A program made the position numbers and the translations under genes. From assembly GCA_024867545.1 (NCBI GenBank), contig JANFNE010000046.1, positions 310,001 to 374,000 on the forward strand: a stretch of DNA of 64,000 nt, written 5' to 3'. Source of the DNA: Phytopythium helicoides (lineage: Eukaryota; Oomycota; Peronosporomycetes; Pythiales; Pythiaceae). The notes under the pieces are model-generated. The model ran no database searches and was not told the DNA's origin. It saw only the letters and a program-made list of their open reading frames with translations. This document shows positions 61,931 to 64,000 of the stretch, one piece after another; position 1 is the first letter of the stretch, and every line of letters begins with the position of its first letter.

Positions 61931-63628
61931 ATGCGCCGCGCGCTGCGCCTGCTCGCCACGCTGGCGGCCGCCGCGGCGTCCCCAGCGCTCATCGCGGCCG
62001 CGCGGACGGCGCGCTGCTTCCCCTCTGACTTTCTGTTCGGCTCTGCGACGGCCGCGTACCAGGTGGAGGGCGCCGTCGAGGAAGGAGGACGCTCGGCGAG
62101 CATCTGGGACGACTTCTGCCGCGAAAAGGAGGGCGTCAAGTGCGCCAACGTGGCCGACGACTTCTTCCACCGCTACAGGAGCGACGTGGCGCTCATGAGG
62201 GACATGGGCCTGCAGTCCTTCCGCTTCTCCGTCTCCTGGTCGCGCGTCATGCACTGGGACCCGGACGCGCGCCGCATGGAGCCCAACCCGGAAGGACTCG
62301 CCTTCTACCACTCGTTGATCGATGAGCTGCGCGCCAGCAACATTGAGCCGCTGCTCACCATCTACCACTGGGACCTGCCGTCCCAGCTCCAGACGCAGCT
62401 CTCGCCCCAGGGGTGGCTCAACGGCGCTATCGTTGGCCACTTTGTCGACTTCTCCACGCTGCTGTTCAACGAGTTTGGCCACAAGGTCGACTTCTGGACC
62501 ACCTTCAACGAGCCCCAGTCCTTCGTTGGGTTTGTCTACGGCCTTGGAATGGGCGCGCCTGGAGTTCAGCCTTCCCCGACGGACACGTACACGGTCTCCC
62601 GCAATGTGTTGGTCGCCCACGCTCGCGCCGTGAAGACATTCCGAGACCTGAAGGCGAGCGGGGGAATCGGCGAGAAAGCACGCATCGGCATAGTGCTGGT
62701 CGCTAACTACTACTACCCTCTGGATGCGTCGAACCCCAAGGATGTTGAGGCAGCAGAACGCGGATTGCAGTTCGAGATGGGCTGGTTCCTCCTGCCGATT
62801 GTGACTGGCGACTACCCTGCTGTCATGCGCGAGCGAGCCGGGGACCGCTTGCCGACTTTCACAGAAGAAGAGTCGAAGCTGCTGAAGGGCTCCTACGACC
62901 TCTTCATGCTCAACCACTACGGCTCGCGAGCAGCTACAGACTGCGATTCCCCCACTTCGGAGACGCCATGTTCGGCACTCCCAGTCGGATGGGTCGCGGA
63001 TAGCGGAATTGATCCCTCCCACCTGGTCCCTGGATCGATGCAGGGCAAGGCAGATCGCAACGGCAACAATTACTGCGAGCAGTTCACAGGATATCCACCA
63101 GGCTACCTCGCGATGATCAAGTGGATTCACGCCAAAGATCCGAGCGCCGACATCCTGCTCACGGAAAACGGCTGGTGCGGCAACGACGAGATTGAGAACA
63201 TGGACCAGCTCAACTACTTCAAGCTCTTCGTCGAGCAGGTCTATCTCGCCGTCGTAGAGGAGAAGATCCCTGTCATCGGCTACACCGCGTGGTCTCTACT
63301 TGACAACTACGAATGGGGTTCGTACGGTCCTCGCTTCGGTTTGTTCTACGTGAACTTCACGAGTCAGACGGGATCGCCGGACTACTACGAAGCCGCGCCG
63401 ACGGACTTGGCTCGCATTCCTCGACCCTCGGCAAAGTGGTTCAAGCGATTGGCAACTACCAAGTGCTTGGACAGTTCGGAGGAGCTGAGGACGGCGCCCG
63501 TTTTTGGGCCTGTCCTTCAGATCGCTGCGGCTGTAGTTGTAGTTATTGCTGCCGGCGCGGCGGTCGCCGCTGTTGTGGTGCAACGCAGGCGCCGCGCAGG
63601 ATATGAGGCCATTCGCAGCAGCGATTAG
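61931..63628 (+). CDS. GH1 beta-glucosidase-type membrane protein G, tyrosine tail motif
   Basis: The gene encodes 565 aa, the only plus-strand member of the array. The signal peptide is [20 protein letters not shown]. Catalytic residues are Glu194 (TFNEP) and Glu412 (LLTENGW), with HWDLP and [20 protein letters not shown] intact. The closest relative by eye is F (GYPPGYL followed by IKWxHAKDP, YFK after [15 protein letters not shown]). After a Val/Ala membrane helix ([19 protein letters not shown]) the tail [15 protein letters not shown] holds YEAI, the equivalent of F's YDRI. F and G therefore form a sub-pair produced by an inverted duplication. Long antisense frames over this gene are shadows. 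Confidence 0.94.
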   Translation: MRRALRLLATLAAAAASPALIAAARTARCFPSDFLFGSATAAYQVEGAVEEGGRSASIWDDFCREKEGVKCANVADDFFHRYRSDVALMRDMGLQSFRFSVSWSRVMHWDPDARRMEPNPEGLAFYHSLIDELRASNIEPLLTIYHWDLPSQLQTQLSPQGWLNGAIVGHFVDFSTLLFNEFGHKVDFWTTFNEPQSFVGFVYGLGMGAPGVQPSPTDTYTVSRNVLVAHARAVKTFRDLKASGGIGEKARIGIVLVANYYYPLDASNPKDVEAAERGLQFEMGWFLLPIVTGDYPAVMRERAGDRLPTFTEEESKLLKGSYDLFMLNHYGSRAATDCDSPTSETPCSALPVGWVADSGIDPSHLVPGSMQGKADRNGNNYCEQFTGYPPGYLAMIKWIHAKDPSADILLTENGWCGNDEIENMDQLNYFKLFVEQVYLAVVEEKIPVIGYTAWSLLDNYEWGSYGPRFGLFYVNFTSQTGSPDYYEAAPTDLARIPRPSAKWFKRLATTKCLDSSEELRTAPVFGPVLQIAAAVVVVIAAGAAVAAVVVQRRRRAGYEAIRSSD

Positions 63629-64000
63629 GTCGCGCAGGATTGAATTCTGGGGCATGAACATGAGCTTCGGTGGTTGTGAGATTCCGAACATACACGTTCA
63701 ATGGATGACTACATAGAGTGCACACCCGTAGGAATGTCATCGAGCCCCGTCTTGGCGTAATCCCGCTTGGAGTGTCGACACGATCGAGCTCACTCAACTA
63801 CGGGAGGCATGCATGCACCCGCTGCACTACACAATCTGCTTGAGGTACCACGGTGCCAGAACAGAGGCAACCACGGCAACAATGCTCGCGGTCAGCATGT
63901 GGTGGTGCACATGTCAGACACCTCCGCTTACCCCGTCCATACGCAGAGTTTTGCAGCAGCAACAACGCCTGGCCATGCCCATCCGGTCGAATCATCACTT
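63629..64000. other. Window end, possible 3' end of another minus-strand gene
   Basis: A minus-strand stretch ending with a stop at 63827-63829 reads MLTASIVAVVASVLAPWYLK then QIV, a hydrophobic segment that could be the last exon of a gene entering from beyond the window. A stop lies a few codons upstream in the same frame, so it would need a splice I could not confirm. Confidence 0.25.

Noticed and set aside
61892..63130. 412-codon antisense frame over GH1-G
   Set aside because: It mirrors the GH1 coding strand in a GC-rich gene. Similar long antisense frames lie over every member of the array (for example 54195-55211), and none has a domain of its own.

Overview
The window is a gene-dense, GC-rich stretch of a eukaryotic nuclear genome, most likely from an oomycete or a close heterotrophic stramenopile (inference). 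The reasons are short GT-AG introns (mostly about 45-80 nt), intergenic gaps that are often under 300 nt, an ankyrin-FYVE protein of the kind common in oomycetes, and genes for motile cilia (BBS8/TTC8 and a BBOF1-type basal-body protein) next to wall-degrading-type glycosidases. I saw no tRNA, rRNA, CRISPR array or prokaryotic operon structure. Exon joins were read by eye from splice sites and protein continuity. For each multi-exon gene given with exact exons I checked that the summed exon length is a multiple of three.

Layout. 1-14 kb holds housekeeping and trafficking genes: a short-chain dehydrogenase, an ERD2/KDEL-receptor-like protein, an ankyrin-FYVE protein, a possible C2-like protein, an AT-rich palindromic MITE-like element, an HPS3-like BLOC-2 subunit, a multipass membrane protein and a C9orf85-family protein. 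14-21 kb is a tandem array of four D-lactate-dehydrogenase-type genes, all on the minus strand. One copy is intronless, one carries a mitochondrial-type presequence, and two copies share a recent gene-conversion tract. 21-33 kb holds a DUSP12/YVH1 phosphatase, a degenerate EF-hand-like protein, a secreted cysteine-rich protein, an ELO fatty-acid elongase, a sideroflexin, a BBOF1-type coiled-coil protein, a GPR137-like seven-helix protein and an unrecognised helical protein. 33-49 kb holds the PP2A catalytic subunit, BBS8, a Dbp3-type DEAD-box helicase, a KNL1/Spc7-like kinetochore scaffold, coronin-7, a lysine-rich nuclear-type protein and a secreted S33-type peptidase.

49-64 kb is the most distinctive region: seven tandem GH1 (beta-glucosidase family) genes, six on the minus strand and the last on the plus strand. 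Six have both catalytic glutamates (TFNEP and TENG). The fifth is a full-length pseudoenzyme in which both are replaced (TFNDP, TGNG). All seven are predicted type-I membrane proteins (signal peptide in six) with short cytosolic tails. Five tails carry an acidic di-leucine motif (ExxxLL) and the other two a tyrosine motif (YDRI, YEAI). The array therefore looks like a set of membrane-anchored glycosidases routed through the endo-lysosomal system by two kinds of adaptor signal. This is inference from motifs.

The most promising unusual signals are the GH1 array with alternative sorting signals and an internal pseudoenzyme, the D-LDH array with conversion and precise intron loss, the MITE-like palindrome in the HPS3 promoter, and a KNL1-like protein with an array of Aurora-type R-x-[ST]-hydrophobic sites.
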